NCBI GenBank assembly: GCA_043760535.1 | Contig: JAYUOV010000052.1 | Span: forward strand, 1 to 6,256 | Length of the DNA: 6,256 nucleotides | Direction: 5' to 3' | From: JAZKFT01 sp043760535 | Lineage (GTDB): Bacteria; Bacteroidota; Bacteroidia; Chitinophagales; Chitinophagaceae | In this document: in pieces, positions 5,615 to 6,256 of the stretch | How positions within the stretch are numbered: position 1 is the stretch's first letter | Layout of the letters: every line of letters starts with the position of its first letter | Program-made: the position numbers and the translations under genes | Notes under the pieces: generated by a model | The model's input: the letters and a program-made list of their open reading frames with translations, nothing else | Databases searched by the model: none | Told to the model about the DNA's origin: nothing

Positions 5615-6256
5615 ATGCGTTTATTTAGTTTACTGCTTCTTTTTATAGCAACTTCTTTATCTCTTTTTGCCCAAAAAAAAACGGCCACCATTAGTGGATT
5701 GGTGGTAGATGAACAAGACAGGCCGATGGCTAAAGTGTCGGTAGTAATATTGGGTAAACAGCGTGGCATTACTACAAACGATAGTGGCAGGTTTACTATT
5801 ACTGTGCCGATGGGTAAAGCCGTGGCATTGGTGTTTAGCTATAGTGGCTACAAGCAGCAGCAAACTAATTTTTACCTAAGTAGCGGCGAAGAAGAAACGA
5901 TTACCATACAATTAGAAAAAGGTTTGTACAACTTACAGGATGTGGTGGTTACCAACAAAAACGAAAGAACCATCACCGGCCTGATTAAAATAAACCCGAA
6001 ACTAGCCATTACCAATCCGGCTCCGATAGGTGGCGTAGAGGGCATGATTAAAATTTTAGTGGGCAGCAATAATGAGCTTACTAGCCAGTACAATGTACGT
6101 GGCGGCAGCTTTGATGAAAACCTGATTTATGTAAACGATTTTGAAATATATAGACCTTATTTAATTCGCAACGGGCAGCAGGAAGGCCTCAGTTTTATTA
6201 ATCCGGAAATGACCCGTACGGTTAACTTTTTTAACGGTGGATATCAAAGCAAGTAC
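5615..6256 (+). CDS. TonB-dependent receptor with carboxypeptidase-regulatory-like domain, N-terminal part
   Basis: Open from ATG 5615-5617 to the window edge: 214 codons, C-terminus missing. A clear Sec signal peptide (MRLFSLLLLFIATSLSLFA, likely cleaved before Q20) sends it to the envelope. Residues about 25-100 are a carboxypeptidase-D regulatory-like beta-sandwich (ISGLVVDEQDRPM..VSVVILGKQRGITTNDSGRFTITVP..VFSYSGYK), common in front of Bacteroidota receptors. A linker (LQDVVVTNK, 107-115) leads into the plug domain, with GGVEGMIKILVGSNNELTSQ (139-158), YNVRGGSFDENLIYVNDFEI (159-178) and FINPEMTRTVNFFNGGYQS (194-212). The missing part should be a 22-strand outer-membrane barrel powered by TonB-ExbBD. 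The substrate cannot be told. There is no SusD partner in view. It is a different subfamily from the dead siderophore-type receptor at 3690-4328, so the two are not fragments of one gene. No Shine-Dalgarno is present. Confidence 0.93.
   Translation, partial: MRLFSLLLLFIATSLSLFAQKKTATISGLVVDEQDRPMAKVSVVILGKQRGITTNDSGRFTITVPMGKAVALVFSYSGYKQQQTNFYLSSGEEETITIQLEKGLYNLQDVVVTNKNERTITGLIKINPKLAITNPAPIGGVEGMIKILVGSNNELTSQYNVRGGSFDENLIYVNDFEIYRPYLIRNGQQEGLSFINPEMTRTVNFFNGGYQSKY

Noticed and set aside
5584..6093. Minus-strand frames opposite the right-hand receptor gene
   Set aside because: Antisense to a clear TonB-dependent receptor with signal peptide and plug motifs.

Overview
The window looks like chromosomal DNA of a Bacteroidota bacterium, most likely from a Chitinophagaceae-like lineage. 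The DNA is AT-rich and the starts have no Shine-Dalgarno sequence. One gene has a TAnnTTTG-type -7 element upstream, and the intact genes are typical of the phylum: a large secreted surface protein, a WG-repeat lipoprotein, a YqgE/AlgH protein and a TonB-dependent receptor with a carboxypeptidase-regulatory-like N-terminus. The lineage is inferred from protein style, not from a marker gene.

Layout. 1-1124 (minus) is the N-terminal 374 residues of a large secreted protein that runs off the left edge. 1125-1860 is non-coding as far as I can judge and contains a roughly 280-bp nested imperfect palindrome (1379-1661) with a strong GC-rich core. 1861-3015 (minus) is a complete WG-repeat lipoprotein with a candidate -7 box just upstream. 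3076-3690 is a gene-poor stretch with a short GC hairpin and one small possible gene relic. 3690-4328 (plus) is the decayed C-terminal barrel of a TonB-dependent siderophore-type receptor: its N-terminal part is missing, it carries an in-frame stop, and its normal end is lost. 4329-4623 is AT-rich and holds a 19-bp-stem hairpin between two TTTATT-rich tracts. 4624-5136 (minus) is a complete YqgE/AlgH gene. 5297-5599 (minus) appears to be a small, twice-frameshifted gene of about 100 codons. 5615-6256 (plus) is the start of a TonB-dependent receptor that runs off the right edge.

The genes do not form an operon. Intact genes are single units separated by long gaps with decayed coding sequence and structured non-coding DNA, so this reads as a region of gene loss and rearrangement. 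The cell-envelope theme (secreted protein, lipoprotein, two receptors) is usual for Bacteroidota. I see no convincing new multi-gene system. The most unusual items are the nested palindrome, the hairpin between AT-rich tracts, and the frameshifted small reading frame next to the receptor gene.
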